This document shows, piece after piece, positions 34,201-42,333 of a stretch of 64,000 nt of DNA. How positions within the stretch are numbered: the stretch's first letter is position 1; every line of letters begins with the position of its first letter. Source of the DNA: Clostridia bacterium (GTDB lineage: Bacteria > Bacillota > Clostridia > Oscillospirales > Acutalibacteraceae). Location: contig CAAGBN010000028.1 in NCBI GenBank assembly GCA_900768075.1, forward strand, positions 1 through 64,000, given 5' to 3'. The notes below the pieces were generated by a model. It ran no database searches. It was not told the DNA's origin and saw nothing but the letters and a program-made list of their open reading frames with translations. Position numbers and translations under genes: made by a program.

Positions 34201-34720
34201 TTTCAATATAGTAGTTACCTTCTCCAAAAAGGTCGCGGTACCACTCAGCTGTTTCCTTTGCCTTATCATATTCCCCTCTCATAAGAAGCTGAGGAATTTC
34301 ACCTGCAAGACAGCCCGAAAGAGCAATCAGACCCTCGTGATGAGCCTCTAAAAGCTCACGGTCAATACGAGGTTTCGTATAAAAGCCCTCTGTCCAGGCT
34401 TTGCTGACCATAGCAATAAGATTCTGATAACCGACGTTATCTTTGCATAAAAGGACAAGATGGAAGCGCTGAGAGTCAAGTCCGTGGACCTTATGGTGTC
34501 TTGTGCGCTCAGCCACATAGCATTCACAGCCGATAATAGGCTTGATGCCTTTTTCTTTTGCAGCCTTATAAAAATCAATAACACCGTACATAACACCGTG
34601 GTCAGTAATTGCTACACAGTTCTGACCGATTTCTTTCAGGTGATCCATAAGCTTGTTTATACGGCAGGCGCCGTCAAGTAAGCTGAATTCTGTATGAAGA
34701 TGCAGATGCGTAAAAGCCAT
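31250..34720 (-). CDS. dnaE: DNA polymerase III subunit alpha (DnaE type)
   Basis: The 1156-residue polymerase has an N-terminal PHP domain (HLHTEFSLLDGA, ITDHGVMYG), then the C-family polymerase core with the catalytic aspartates in MPDFDIDFC. GRGSGAGSLAAYCIGI and YQEQVMEI are also present, followed by a helix-hairpin-helix region and a C-terminal OB-fold (VRIYGIISKIEKRTTKN). It lacks the exonuclease insertion of PolC, so it is DnaE; Firmicutes normally carry both. It is preceded by rqcH with an 18-base gap and followed by pfkA, which has its own promoter. Confidence 0.96.
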   Translation of the reverse strand: MAFTHLHLHTEFSLLDGACRINKLMDHLKEIGQNCVAITDHGVMYGVIDFYKAAKEKGIKPIIGCECYVAERTRHHKVHGLDSQRFHLVLLCKDNVGYQNLIAMVSKAWTEGFYTKPRIDRELLEAHHEGLIALSGCLAGEIPQLLMRGEYDKAKETAEWYRDLFGEGNYYIEIQNHGLREQLDIMPDLVRLSKETGIPLVATNDAHYIRKEDSAVQQVLICIQTNHTLGEETGLEFSTDEFYVKTEDEMRQAFPELPQAIDNTQIIAEQCNVEFEFGNTKLPHFEVPNNMDHFEYFKNQCFFGLNKHLGDNPPRKYIDRLNYELNIINKMGYVDYFLIVHDFIRYAKSKKIPVGPGRGSGAGSLAAYCIGITGIDPLKYNLLFERFLNPERVSMPDFDIDFCYVRRQEVIDYVIRKYGSDHVAQIVTFGTMAARAAVRDVGRVLGMPYNVVDEVAKAIPNELKITIDKALKYSEDLKRLYLTNEEIKKLLDYARQVEGMPRHASTHAAGVVITRDPVSSYVPLAVNDESVVTQFTMVTLENLGLLKMDFLGLRTLTVIDDAVKLIKQTNPDFDLDGIDINDPETFDMLSQGKTDAVFQYESSGMRSVLSRLKPQSLEDLIAVISLYRPGPADSIDTYIHNRHNPQDTKYKTELLRDILDVTYGCMVYQEQVMEICRKLAGYSYGRADLVRRAMSKKKLDVMEKERQNFIYGLKNEKGETECHGALSIGVSEETANAIFDEMSNFAKYAFNKSHAAAYAFVSYQTAWLKCHYPCELMAATLTSVLDSSTKVSTYIAECTRLGIKVLAPSVNSSFEGFTVKNGAIRFGLLAIKNLGRGFIKTIIDNRENGGKYTDFYSFCKRVYSKEFNRRAVESLIKSGALDGLDMNRRQMISVLPKIIADLDADKNKNVVGQIGFFDMDSGFSFSNEFVVPEMEEMPLSELLAFEKEITGLYISGHPMDQYREIAEKIGADRISDILDSEHDFRYKDNSKVRIYGIISKIEKRTTKNNSTMCFVTIEDMTSSIECIIFSRQYAERVQHLQMGNIILISGRLSMREDKDATIVCETIEPNPKNILKDEAKPEKKKRKGIFARISSRSCPEMKKITTLTEIFEGTFPLYAYYIDENKYELISNVSLNDPLINELKYILGDENIVVRS

Positions 34721-34738
34721 CTTATCCCTCCTTTTTCT

Positions 34739-36484
34739 TTATTTTACTCTTAATTTTTCAACCAACTCTTTGTCAGGGTTAGTAATAATAGTCCAATACT
34801 CGTGATAAATAACCATACCTGCCTTAGCTCCGTTTGGCTTCTTAAGAGCCTTGACTCGGGTATAGTCAACGGGCACAAGTGATGAATCCTTAGCCTTGCT
34901 GTAATATGCTGCTATAACTGCGGCTTCTTCTATAGACTCGTCTGATATTTCCTTGCCGTCACCAACTATAATAACGTGTGACCCGGGTATCTTCTGAGTG
35001 TGAAGCCACATATCATTTTTCATAGCAGTTTTAAGTGATAATTTATCATTCTGTATGTTGTTTCTGCCAACAAGAATTTTAAAGCCGTCGCTTGACATAA
35101 ATTCAATAGGCGGTAGTTCTTTTGGCGGTTTTTGCTTCTTACCTTTAAGATTCTTGATATATCCACCGTTCTGAAGTTCAAGGCGAATAGCAGAAATCTC
35201 ACTGTCAGTATCTGCTCTTGAAAGCTCATCGAGTACACTTTCAAGATATACTATCTCGTTTTCACCGTCTTCAATAAGACCTGCAAGCATTTTTTCTGCT
35301 GTCTGAGCCTTGCGATAGTCTTTATAGTATTTCTTCTGATTTTCAGTCGGTGACAAAGCTGGATTACAAGGTATTTGTATAATCTCGCAGTTGTTATAAT
35401 AGTTTTCAACATCGTAGTGGGTAACTCCCTTGGAAAGTCGATAAAGATTAGCTAGAATCAACTCACCGTAAAGCTTGAGAATCTCTTTATCTTCACATCT
35501 TTTGAGTTCTTCTCTCTGAAGTGCAAGCTTTCTGTAAGTTCTTTCCACAAGATTGTTTAAAAGCTTGATAAGTTCGTGACCTCTGTGGTTAATACGATTA
35601 ATTCTATCTCTTTCAAAATAAAAATCATCAAGAAGCTCAGCAGCGCTTTCATATACCTTTACATCGAGCAAATCACCGTATTGCTTGATATCTACGACGG
35701 ACATATCCTTAGGCTTACCGCTCTTTTCTGTAAGCATATATACAGTACCGCTACCGATACTGTCAACGAATTCTGTCAAAACTGCCTTGAGAATATCAAT
35801 CTGCTGATTATCAAGGTAAGACACCTGAATATCGTCAAAAGCTGTTTTATGGGCAATTTCACGTGCAACAACGGGTGAAATGCCCTGAATTGAATTAAGT
35901 AATGCTGATGACAGTGACTTTTCTCTATATGAAAGTACTCTGTCAAGAATTGTATCAATATAAGCCGACTCCACAGAAAGCTTATCCTGCTGTGGAGGAA
36001 GAGCATAGTTGAGACCGGGTAAAATCTGTCTTACACTTGAGGTTGTAAAGTCAACTCTTTTCATCGAGTCGATAATCTTTTCCCCGGAAATGAGAATCAT
36101 ATTTGAGTATTTGCCCATTATTTCCATAACAACAGTAAGCTCTACCCTATCACCGATTTCATTTGTTGCATCGAAATCAATAAATATGATTCTGTCGGTT
36201 TCGTGCTGACGCACGTCCTTTATCATAGCGCCTGTCAGATGCTTGCGAAGAAGCATACAGAACATAGGCGGTACGGGAGGATTGTCGATATTATGCGATG
36301 TAAAATGAAGTCTCGGACTGTCTGCACGCACACATAAAAGCAGTTTATAGTTACAACCCTTACCTCTGAGATTGAGAATTACCTCATCTCTTGTGGGCTG
36401 ATTGACTTTATCTACACGAAGTCCGACTGCTTTTTCTTTGAGCTCATTTTTAACTTTTGATAAAAATATTCCGTCGAGAGCCAT
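34739..36484 (-). CDS. rqcH: NFACT-family ribosome quality control protein RqcH
   Basis: The 581-residue product has the NFACT-N domain, a central coiled-coil region (about residues 290-430) and the C-terminal NFACT-R domain with DMWLHTQKIPGSHVII. Asp97-Arg98 of the family's DR motif is present (QHETDRIIF), the residues needed in Bacillus RqcH for C-terminal alanine tailing. RqcH binds stalled 50S subunits and marks nascent chains for degradation. It was formerly annotated as a fibronectin-binding protein. It lies nine bases after the NIF3 gene. Confidence 0.93.
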   Translation of the reverse strand: MALDGIFLSKVKNELKEKAVGLRVDKVNQPTRDEVILNLRGKGCNYKLLLCVRADSPRLHFTSHNIDNPPVPPMFCMLLRKHLTGAMIKDVRQHETDRIIFIDFDATNEIGDRVELTVVMEIMGKYSNMILISGEKIIDSMKRVDFTTSSVRQILPGLNYALPPQQDKLSVESAYIDTILDRVLSYREKSLSSALLNSIQGISPVVAREIAHKTAFDDIQVSYLDNQQIDILKAVLTEFVDSIGSGTVYMLTEKSGKPKDMSVVDIKQYGDLLDVKVYESAAELLDDFYFERDRINRINHRGHELIKLLNNLVERTYRKLALQREELKRCEDKEILKLYGELILANLYRLSKGVTHYDVENYYNNCEIIQIPCNPALSPTENQKKYYKDYRKAQTAEKMLAGLIEDGENEIVYLESVLDELSRADTDSEISAIRLELQNGGYIKNLKGKKQKPPKELPPIEFMSSDGFKILVGRNNIQNDKLSLKTAMKNDMWLHTQKIPGSHVIIVGDGKEISDESIEEAAVIAAYYSKAKDSSLVPVDYTRVKALKKPNGAKAGMVIYHEYWTIITNPDKELVEKLRVK

Positions 36485-36492
36485 ATTACACC

Positions 36493-37257
36493 TTATCCGA
36501 TAATTTTCGTGGGGTTACACTGCTTAAGAAGAACACACTCCACATCTTTAAATTCGTTTTCTATATATTTCATCAAGGCAGAAACTGCCGGATTTTCTGT
36601 TTCATAATGACCTGCCTGAATGGCTGTAACACCTATTTCTTTTGCTGCCAGGAAAATGTGATGCTTGATTTCACCTGTTACTATAGCATCTGCACCCATT
36701 GAAGCAGATGTAAATAAGAAATCATCAGGACCTGCACCGCCACAGACAGCAACTTTTTTAATAATATTTCCGCTAACAGCTACACGGCAGGTTGTGCCGA
36801 GAACATCAGCAACCTTTTTAGCGAAATCAACTGATGACATAGGCTCAATCTCACCGATTCGAGCCATTGGCACAGGACATTCTTCATCAGGTACACCCTC
36901 AGTGTTAGTAATACCAAGAAGCTCACATAAAACATCATTTACGCCACCGTTTGCACAGTCAAAATTTGTGTGTGCTGAAATTGCATTTATACCGCTTATT
37001 GCAAGCTCAAAGGCAAGATTGCCCTTTGTAAAGCTTTTCATCGGTCTGAAAATAATTGGATGATGTGTGATTATGAGGTCAACACCATTTTCTTCTGCAT
37101 CGTTTATAACTTCACTTGTCAGGTCGAGTGCGAAGCCGATTTTCTTGACTTCTCTTTCTTTATCACCGACTAAAATACCGCAGTTGTCCCATTCGCACTT
37201 TGTATTATAAGGTGCGATTGAGTCGATAAAGTCAGATATATTTTTCACTGTAATCAT
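36493..37257 (-). CDS. NIF3/DUF34-family metal-binding protein
   Basis: The 254-residue product shows NIF3 metal-site motifs: ITHHPIIFRP, SAHTNFD and AGHYETE. The Bacillus ortholog (YqfO) lies next to trmK (YqfN), and the same pairing is seen here, four bases after trmK. The biochemical role is not settled; a metal-dependent hydrolase or metal-handling function is suspected. It lacks the PII-like insert of longer members. The ATG at 37257 with GGAGAGTG upstream is preferred over an earlier start at 37314, which overlaps trmK. Confidence 0.9.
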   Translation of the reverse strand: MITVKNISDFIDSIAPYNTKCEWDNCGILVGDKEREVKKIGFALDLTSEVINDAEENGVDLIITHHPIIFRPMKSFTKGNLAFELAISGINAISAHTNFDCANGGVNDVLCELLGITNTEGVPDEECPVPMARIGEIEPMSSVDFAKKVADVLGTTCRVAVSGNIIKKVAVCGGAGPDDFLFTSASMGADAIVTGEIKHHIFLAAKEIGVTAIQAGHYETENPAVSALMKYIENEFKDVECVLLKQCNPTKIIG

Positions 37258-37261
37258 AGTT

Positions 37262-37942
37262 TCACTCTCCAAGTAAAGCTTTAATTTCATCGATAATAAC
37301 CTTAAGGTTATCAATATCTTCTTTGTTTGCGCTCATAAGAGCATCGTATTTTTTAGTAAGTGCTGTTAAAATTTTCTCTAAGTATTTAATGTCAGTTTCG
37401 CTTACAGGCTTGATTTCACCTGTATATATGTAAGATTCGTTGTGACTTACAGTTTTACCTGTGTACCCTGCCGAAATAATGCAGTAATATCTTTTGCCGT
37501 CAGTTGCAGTTTTCTCTTTGTTAATAGTAAAGCCGTTATCAATAAACCACTGTCTTAAAACCTCAGCATGAGTCATAGGCTGAGCAACAATGTTGATATT
37601 TTCGCTCTTTACCCAGGGTGCTTTTTCAAGTATCTCAGCTATAAGATTGCCACCCATACCAGCGATAACGATATCATCACAGCTGTTTTCGGGAATATTC
37701 TCAAGTCCGTCTGAAAGTATAAGCTCAATTTTATCAGTAAGACCTTGCTGAATCACAGTCTGTCTTGCATTTTCAAGTGGGCCTTTTCTTAAATCAGCGG
37801 CAATACCCGAGGGACACATTCCGTTTTCGACAAGATATGCAACAAGATATCCGTGGTCAGTGCCGATATCTGCAACTCTTTTTCCGTTTCTGACAAGACC
37901 TGCAACAGCAGATAGTCTGTCATCAAGTTTAATTCTTGACAT
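37262..37942 (-). CDS. trmK: tRNA (adenine22-N1)-methyltransferase
   Basis: TrmK methylates A22 of tRNA using SAM. The 226-residue protein has a Rossmann methyltransferase domain with ADIGTDHGYLVAYLVENG and GMGGNLI, then a C-terminal coiled-coil (about residues 165-225). This matches the TrmK/YqfN family. The pair with the NIF3 gene is conserved. AAAGAGG precedes the ATG and lies directly after the U-tract of the upstream terminator. Confidence 0.93.
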   Translation of the reverse strand: MSRIKLDDRLSAVAGLVRNGKRVADIGTDHGYLVAYLVENGMCPSGIAADLRKGPLENARQTVIQQGLTDKIELILSDGLENIPENSCDDIVIAGMGGNLIAEILEKAPWVKSENINIVAQPMTHAEVLRQWFIDNGFTINKEKTATDGKRYYCIISAGYTGKTVSHNESYIYTGEIKPVSETDIKYLEKILTALTKKYDALMSANKEDIDNLKVIIDEIKALLGE

Positions 37943-37954
37943 AAATACCTCTTT

Positions 37955-37988
37955 AAAAAGCAGAGCCGCCCAAAATATCAGGCGGCTC
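37955..37988 (-). terminator. Rho-independent terminator between DUF1858 gene and trmK
   Basis: GAGCCGCC (37963-37970) and GGCGGCTC (37981-37988) form a perfect 8-bp G+C-rich stem with a 10-base loop. On the minus strand TTTTTAAAG follows, and the tract merges into the trmK ribosome-binding site. It is the first clear terminator after the block starting with hprK. Confidence 0.82.
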
Positions 37989-38002
37989 CCATAAAATTTC
38001 TC

Positions 38003-38206
38003 TTATTTTGTAGCAAGATATTCGTTAACTCTTGCTATGAGAGCATCAGCGTCTACGCCGTGTACAGCGCAAGCTTCTTCTACGGTTTCACCTCTTGAAG
38101 CGGGGCAACCGAGACAGTGCATTCCCATTTCAAAGAAGAATACTGCTGTACCGCCATCCTGATCGAGGATATCGCCGATAACCATATCTTTTGTAATTTC
38201 TTTCAT
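38003..38206 (-). CDS. DUF1858 domain protein with CxxC redox motif
   Basis: The 67-residue protein matches the DUF1858 fold, the hybrid-cluster-protein-associated putative redox disulfide domain. It contains MVIGDILDQDGG at the start and MGMHCLGCPASRGETVEEAC with a CxxC pair at about residues 31-34. The family often stands near or fused to anaerobic redox proteins. Function is not established. It lies 29 bases downstream of the transketolase C-terminal subunit gene and closes the long co-directional block before the terminator at 37955-37988. Confidence 0.85.
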   Translation of the reverse strand: MKEITKDMVIGDILDQDGGTAVFFFEMGMHCLGCPASRGETVEEACAVHGVDADALIARVNEYLATK

Positions 38207-38234
38207 TGTATGAACCTACCTTATATAAATTTGG

Positions 38235-39188
38235 TTAAGCAAGCTTATTTTTTAAATCAATAGCTTTCTTAGCCTTAATTACGATGTTTTCAGCATCAAG
38301 ACCAAAGATCTTGAGAAGCTCAAGAGCAGGACCTGACTTACCGAATGTATCGTTAACACCGAGTTTAACAACAGGTACAGGATATTCTTCAGCGAGAGCT
38401 TCGCTTACAGCTGAGCCGAGACCACCGATAACACTGTGTTCTTCAGCAGTAACGATAGCTCCTGTTTCCTTTGCAGCAGCAACAAGGATATCCTTATCAA
38501 TTGGCTTAATTGTATGGATATTGATTACGCGTGCATCAATTCCTTCAGCCTTGAGAGTTTCAGCAGCGATAAGAGCTTCATTAACCATAAGACCTGTAGC
38601 TACAATAGTTACATCCTTACCGTCCTTGAGAAGTACGCCTTTACCAAGCTCAAACTTATAGTCTTCGCTGTTTACACGAGGCACAGCAAGTCTGCCGAAT
38701 CTCATATAAACGGGGCCCTCGTGATCAACTGCAGCGTGAACAGCAGCAATAGCTTCGACGTCGTCTGCAGGGTTAATGATAACCATATTGGGAATTGAGC
38801 GCATAAGAGCGATATCTTCGCAGCACTGATGGCTTGCGCCGTCCTCACCTACTGAGATACCTGCATGAGTTGCACCGATTTTAACGTTAAGGTTGGGATA
38901 TGCGATTGAGTTTCTTACCTGCTCAAAAGCTCTGCCTGCAGCAAACATAGCAAAGCTTGATGCAAAAACTGTATAACCTGTTGTTGCAAGACCTGCAGCA
39001 ACACCCATCATATTGCCTTCTGCGATACCGCAGTCGATGAATTTTTCAGGAAATTCTTTCTTAAAAGTGATAGTCTTAGTTGCTTTTGCAAGGTCAGCAT
39101 CAAGAACGAGAATATCATCTCTTGTACCAAGCTGTTTTAAAGCAGCACCGTAAGCATCACGAGTTGCACATTTAATTACATCAGCCAT
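38235..39188 (-). CDS. Transketolase, C-terminal subunit
   Basis: The 317-residue product contains the pyrimidine-binding and C-terminal domains of transketolase (DCGIAEGNMMGVAAGLATTGYT, IINPADDVEA and the C-terminal fold with EEHSVIGGLGSAV). It works with the N-terminal subunit encoded just upstream, which is separated by only two bases. The two-subunit form is common in Firmicutes and archaea, compared with the about 660-residue single chain elsewhere. It shifts two-carbon units between sugar phosphates for pentose metabolism. Confidence 0.94.
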   Translation of the reverse strand: MADVIKCATRDAYGAALKQLGTRDDILVLDADLAKATKTITFKKEFPEKFIDCGIAEGNMMGVAAGLATTGYTVFASSFAMFAAGRAFEQVRNSIAYPNLNVKIGATHAGISVGEDGASHQCCEDIALMRSIPNMVIINPADDVEAIAAVHAAVDHEGPVYMRFGRLAVPRVNSEDYKFELGKGVLLKDGKDVTIVATGLMVNEALIAAETLKAEGIDARVINIHTIKPIDKDILVAAAKETGAIVTAEEHSVIGGLGSAVSEALAEEYPVPVVKLGVNDTFGKSGPALELLKIFGLDAENIVIKAKKAIDLKNKLA

Positions 39189-39190
39189 AA

Positions 39191-40033
39191 TTACACCTCC
39201 AAGCTCTTCATAGCTTCGTCAAGCTCAGCCATAGCCTGAGCATACTGCTCAGCATTGGGAGCACTGCCGTGCCAATCGCACTTATCTTCCATAAATGATA
39301 CACCCTTACCCTTTACTGTCTTAGCAACAATACAGGTAGGCTTATCCTTGCAAGCTCTTGCAGCAGCGAAAGCTTCTTCAATCTGTGAGAAGCAATGGCC
39401 GCAGATTTCGATTACATTCCAGCCGAAAGCTTCGAATTTTTCTTTGATAGGATAAGGTGAATTAACCTCTTCAAGTGTACCGTCAATCTGAAGATTGTTG
39501 TAGTCAACAATTGCACAAAGGTTGTCAAGCTTGCGGTTGCCTGCAAACATAGCAGCTTCCCATACCTGACCTTCTTCGATTTCACCGTCGCCGAGGGGTA
39601 CATATACTCTGAAGTCCTTGTCCTTAAGCTTAGCACCGAGAGCCATTCCGCAAGCAGCTGAGATACCCTGACCAAGTGAGCCTGTGCTCATATCAACACC
39701 GGGGGTATACCTCATGCTGGGATGACCCTGAAGAATTGAATCAGGCTTACGAAGAGTTTTGATGAGCTCTACAGGGAAGAAACCCTTAAAAGCAAGTGCT
39801 GCATAAAGTGCAGGTGCTGTGTGACCCTTTGAAAGAACAAGTCTGTCTCTGTCTTCACAATCAGGCTTGTTGGGGTCAACGTTCATTTCGCTGAAATAGA
39901 GATAAGTCATAATATCAGCGATTGAGAGTGAGCCACCGGGATGACCGGACTTAGCGTTAAAGGTACCTTCAATAATACCTTTTCTTACTTCGATTGCAGT
40001 CTTTTTCAGCTGCAACTTTTTAATGTCTTCCAT
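39191..40033 (-). CDS. Transketolase, N-terminal (TPP-binding) subunit
   Basis: The 280-residue product carries the pyrophosphate-binding half: SGHPGGSLSIADI, the TPP/magnesium motif from PLGDGEIEEGQ to the downstream Asn-Asn (IVDYNNLQ), and KGKGVSFMEDKCDWHG. It pairs with the C-terminal subunit two bases downstream to give a working transketolase. HAD phosphatase ends 11 bases upstream. The pair is co-directional with the whole hprK-headed block. Confidence 0.95.
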   Translation of the reverse strand: MEDIKKLQLKKTAIEVRKGIIEGTFNAKSGHPGGSLSIADIMTYLYFSEMNVDPNKPDCEDRDRLVLSKGHTAPALYAALAFKGFFPVELIKTLRKPDSILQGHPSMRYTPGVDMSTGSLGQGISAACGMALGAKLKDKDFRVYVPLGDGEIEEGQVWEAAMFAGNRKLDNLCAIVDYNNLQIDGTLEEVNSPYPIKEKFEAFGWNVIEICGHCFSQIEEAFAAARACKDKPTCIVAKTVKGKGVSFMEDKCDWHGSAPNAEQYAQAMAELDEAMKSLEV

Positions 40034-40044
40034 ATTAATCCTCC

Positions 40045-40890
40045 TTAAAAATTACTATGATTTTTTATAATGTATTCAATTAAGTCTGCAACAGCACCCT
40101 GATTACAGTGTCCTGCAACAAACTTAGCTATCTTTTTCATACCCTTAGGAGCTTGTCCGCAACAAGCAGGAAGGGCAACCTTTTTAAGCATTTCATAGTC
40201 ATTGAAATAGTCACCGATAGCAGCTGTTTTGCTGTGGTCTACACCGAGAATATCGGCAAGCTTAAGCACTGCAACACCTTTGTTGGTGTCTTCATTAACC
40301 ATTTCATAGCTCCATGATGATGAAAGCATAAGATTTTCTTTTGTATTTGAATGCTTTTCTACAAACTTCTTTACAGCCTGAATTGCAGGCGGTATTGCAG
40401 TATATATGACCTTATACCAATTTTCCTTTGGTATTGACTCAAAATTATAGAAATACTTTATGGGAAGCTGAGCATTCATTGCAAGAATTCTCGCAGACGG
40501 AGTAGGTCTGAACAGATAAACGTATTCATCGGTAATAACCTGGAAAGCGAGTGTCGGAAATTTTTTTACGCTCTGTCTTACAATATCAATGCAGTGCTCA
40601 TTCATAGGGCTGTGCCATACGATTTTTTCCTGAGCAAAGTCATAAATTCCTGCACCGTTTAAAACAATAGCTTTACCGTCGGCAATATCAAGTCTTTTGA
40701 AATGCTTTCTCATTGACTCGGGACTTCTGCCTGACGCAAGGGTAAAATTACCGCCGTGCTCATTGATAAATCTCTGAATCATATCGTAGTTTCTGTAAAC
40801 AAGATTTCTGGCTTTATTGTTAAGTGTACCGTCGATATCACTTGCAAGGAGCCAGTCAGATAAATCAACCTTTTCTTTAACATTATCCAT
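40045..40890 (-). CDS. Cof-type HAD superfamily phosphatase
   Basis: The 281-residue product has HAD motif I (ASDIDGTLNN), motif II (LASGRSPES), and motif III/IV with GDYFNDYEML. A C2-type cap domain lies between. It belongs to the Cof/YcsE group of sugar-phosphate or cofactor phosphatases. The substrate is unknown. The start ATG has GGAGG upstream and overlaps the rluD stop by eight bases, so translation is coupled to rluD. Confidence 0.88.
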   Translation of the reverse strand: MDNVKEKVDLSDWLLASDIDGTLNNKARNLVYRNYDMIQRFINEHGGNFTLASGRSPESMRKHFKRLDIADGKAIVLNGAGIYDFAQEKIVWHSPMNEHCIDIVRQSVKKFPTLAFQVITDEYVYLFRPTPSARILAMNAQLPIKYFYNFESIPKENWYKVIYTAIPPAIQAVKKFVEKHSNTKENLMLSSSWSYEMVNEDTNKGVAVLKLADILGVDHSKTAAIGDYFNDYEMLKKVALPACCGQAPKGMKKIAKFVAGHCNQGAVADLIEYIIKNHSNF

Positions 40891-41806
40891 TTTTATCTAT
40901 CCTCCTGAGGAACTGAGTAAAATATTCAGGTAATTCGCTTTTAATTTCTATGTATTCGTTATTTCTGGGGTGTCTGAAGCCTATAAGACCCGCATGAAGA
41001 CACTGACCTGCAAGAGCTTCTATGACCTTTTTAGGTCCGTAAACAGGATCTCCAGCTACGGGGTGGCCGATATATGACATATGAACTCTTATCTGATGGG
41101 TACGACCTGTTTCAAGTCTCAGACCCAGATGTGTAAAGCCGTCATACTCTTTTATGACTTTATAGTGTGTTACGGCATTCTTGGAGTTTTTAGGTGTAAC
41201 TGCCATTTTTTTACGGTCAACGGGATGTCTTCCTATTGGAGCGTCAACAATACCGCTTTCATTTTTGAATTTTCCGTAAACCACGCTCTGATATTCTCTT
41301 GTGAAAGAGTGAACCTTTATCTGCTCCGCGAGATTTATATGGGCAAAGTCGTTTTTTGCAACAATGAGAAGACCGCTTGTGTCTTTATCAATTCTATGAA
41401 CAATACCTGGTCTGATAACACCGTTTATACCTGAAAGACTACCCTTGCAGTGATACATAAGAGCGTTGACTAAAGTACCGTCATAATTGCCGGCCGCAGG
41501 ATGAACTACCATTCCCTTAGGCTTATTTACAACAAGAAGATCGCTGTCCTCATATCTGATATCAAGAGGAATATCTTCTGCAGTAACCTCAAGCTCCTTT
41601 GCTTTCGGGATTACAACTTTAATAAGGTCATTATTTTTTGTCTTATAGTTTTTGGTGATAACCTTATCGTTGACACTTACATTGCCTTCGTCGATGATTT
41701 TCTGCACTGCAGAGCGACTCATACCGTCAATACTCTGACATATAACCTTGTCTATTCTGAGATCAGCGGTTTCATCTGTAACCCTGATTATATGCGCATT
41801 AATCAT
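40883..41806 (-). CDS. rluD: Ribosomal large-subunit pseudouridine synthase RluD family
   Basis: The 307-residue product has an N-terminal S4 domain (SRSAVQKIIDEGNVSVN), the catalytic motif HRIDKDTSGLLIVAKND with the active-site Asp, and the conserved GRTHQIRVHM segment. RluD-family enzymes isomerise uridines of 23S rRNA helix 69 or nearby. Bacillus YlyB, next to lspA, is the positional ortholog. The start overlaps the lspA stop by eight bases and the stop overlaps the HAD gene by eight, so the three are tightly coupled. Confidence 0.93.
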   Translation of the reverse strand: MINAHIIRVTDETADLRIDKVICQSIDGMSRSAVQKIIDEGNVSVNDKVITKNYKTKNNDLIKVVIPKAKELEVTAEDIPLDIRYEDSDLLVVNKPKGMVVHPAAGNYDGTLVNALMYHCKGSLSGINGVIRPGIVHRIDKDTSGLLIVAKNDFAHINLAEQIKVHSFTREYQSVVYGKFKNESGIVDAPIGRHPVDRKKMAVTPKNSKNAVTHYKVIKEYDGFTHLGLRLETGRTHQIRVHMSYIGHPVAGDPVYGPKKVIEALAGQCLHAGLIGFRHPRNNEYIEIKSELPEYFTQFLRRIDKNG

Positions 41807-42323
41807 CGGTCGCCTTCGCTTTCTTGTTATTGTTTTCTTTAATTATTTCATAAATCTGATTGCTTATCATAATAACTGCCGCACAGGTAACAAGACAATC
41901 GGCAAAATTAAAAATATAAAAATCAATAAACAACACTTCTATATAGTCGATTACATATCCACGGAAAATTCGGTCTATTATGTTGCCGAGACCGCCTGAC
42001 ATCATCAGTACAATACAGCAATAATCAACACCAAATTTAATTTTACCTGAAAATATAACAAAGGTAATAACTAAAAGGCACATAACGGCAAGCACCGTCA
42101 TAGTAACAGTTTTGCCGCTCATCATACCCATCATAGCTCCGTCATTTTCATAATATGAAAGCTGTAATATGTTTCTTATTACGGGCACACTGCCGACAGG
42201 CTTGAGATAAGCGTCAACAAGAAGCTTTATCACCTGATCTGCCACTACGAATAACACAATAGAAAGCAATGAATATATTTTTATTTTTGTCAAGGAATGT
42301 CTGGTTTCATTCAATGGAGTCAC
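41799..42323 (-). CDS. lspA: Lipoprotein signal peptidase
   Basis: LspA cleaves signal peptides from prolipoproteins in the membrane. The 174-residue protein has four transmembrane helices with catalytic aspartates in GNIIDRIFRGYVIDYI and FNFADCLVT. The start taken is a GTG at 42323; the Shine-Dalgarno sequence (AAGAAG) is weak, and a TTG three codons later is also possible. It lies ten bases after divIVA and overlaps rluD, as in the common Firmicutes lspA-rluD order. ileS, which often precedes lspA, is absent here. Confidence 0.94.
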   Translation of the reverse strand: MTPLNETRHSLTKIKIYSLLSIVLFVVADQVIKLLVDAYLKPVGSVPVIRNILQLSYYENDGAMMGMMSGKTVTMTVLAVMCLLVITFVIFSGKIKFGVDYCCIVLMMSGGLGNIIDRIFRGYVIDYIEVLFIDFYIFNFADCLVTCAAVIMISNQIYEIIKENNNKKAKATDD

Positions 42324-42333
42324 TTCTTTTAAA

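Noticed and set aside
36665..37063. Plus-strand open frame opposite the NIF3 gene
   Set aside because: It is antisense to conserved metal-site motifs and lacks start signals.
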